From Fodinibacter sp038210185 (GTDB lineage Bacteria; Actinomycetota; Actinomycetes; Actinomycetales; Dermatophilaceae), in contig JBBQWX010000232.1 of the NCBI GenBank assembly GCA_038210185.1, forward strand, positions 1 through 5,693: a stretch of 5,693 bases of DNA, given 5' to 3'. The notes under the pieces were generated by a model. That model searched no databases and was not told where the DNA came from. It saw nothing but the letters and a program-made list of their open reading frames with translations. Shown piece after piece: positions 5,537 to 5,693 of the stretch (positions are counted from its first letter, which is position 1; every line of letters starts with the position of its first letter). The translations under genes and the position numbers were made by a program.

Positions 5537-5635
5537 TCACACGCCGACGGGCGGATTCTTCTCAAAGGTGGGCCGGTAGGGGTTTGAGCCGTCCACATCC
5601 GGTGGTCTTGGCATGCCCGGCTCCCTCGCCGGCAT
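5537..5635 (-). CDS. Possible 32-residue peptide gene
   Basis: The minus strand encodes MPAREPGMPRPP, then DVDGSNPYRPTFEKNPPVGV, ending TGA at 5539-5537. A strong GGAGGG lies six bases before the ATG at 5635-5633, and an in-frame TAA not far upstream shows that the frame does not extend further. Codons are GC-biased and the composition (Pro-rich, Asn-Pro-Tyr, Phe-Glu-Lys) looks peptide-like rather than random. The family is unknown, and no signal or membrane segment is present. The start region forms an inverted repeat (ATGCCGGC against GCCGGGCAT, 5635-5613, one bulged base) that could hide the start. Its stop is three bases from the converging tail of the plus-strand remnant. It may be a genuine small protein or chance. 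Confidence 0.42.
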   Translation of the reverse strand: MPAREPGMPRPPDVDGSNPYRPTFEKNPPVGV

Positions 5636-5693
5636 TGAGTCCCTCCGCTGGCAGTGTGTTTACCGCGGATCCGCTGGTATCGGCAGCATGGTG

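Noticed and set aside
5688..5693. Start codon ATGGTG at the right edge
   Set aside because: Only two codons are visible and no ribosome-binding site precedes them.

Overview
The window is GC-rich throughout and its genes show the strong G/C third-codon bias of a high-GC actinobacterium. An MMPL-type transporter, PRC-barrel stress-type proteins, several ATGA stop/start overlaps and actinobacterial-type gene remnants point the same way. The genus cannot be named from sequence alone.

Left part (1-834, minus strand). This is a tightly coupled three-gene operon read right to left. It encodes a 46-residue single-pass membrane peptide, a 196-residue protein with two PRC-barrel domains, and a second PRC-barrel protein that runs off the left edge. 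Each junction is a 4-base ATGA overlap, so the three products are probably made in fixed ratio. The small peptide was recovered by direct translation. It is too short for normal ORF cut-offs.

Middle (835-1329) is about 495 bases with no convincing gene. It holds the leader of the PRC operon, a tandem 8-base direct repeat, and several perfect or near-perfect GC palindromes that may end the transporter transcript.

Centre (1330-4268 or beyond, minus strand). This is a two-gene operon: a roughly 204-residue protein with two membrane segments, followed through another ATGA overlap by a 775-residue RND/MMPL-family transporter. The upstream protein is a candidate accessory partner of the transporter. 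The divergent spacer to its right holds a plausible stress-sigma (SigB-like) promoter for the next gene.

Right part (4434-5693). First comes a 133-residue membrane-anchored extracytoplasmic protein of unknown function on the plus strand. A gene graveyard follows: an XRE-type HTH N-terminus like that fused to actinobacterial MurA-like enzymes, an internal piece of an IS5-family transposase cut at both ends, and the C-terminal tail of an unrecognised gene. A possible 32-residue minus-strand peptide gene with a strong ribosome-binding site ends 3 bases from that tail. This is a decayed insertion/recombination hotspot next to a conserved envelope/stress neighbourhood.

No RNA genes, CRISPR arrays or complete mobile elements were seen. 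I found no clear new multi-gene system. The best leads are the coupled micro-operons and the small ORFs.
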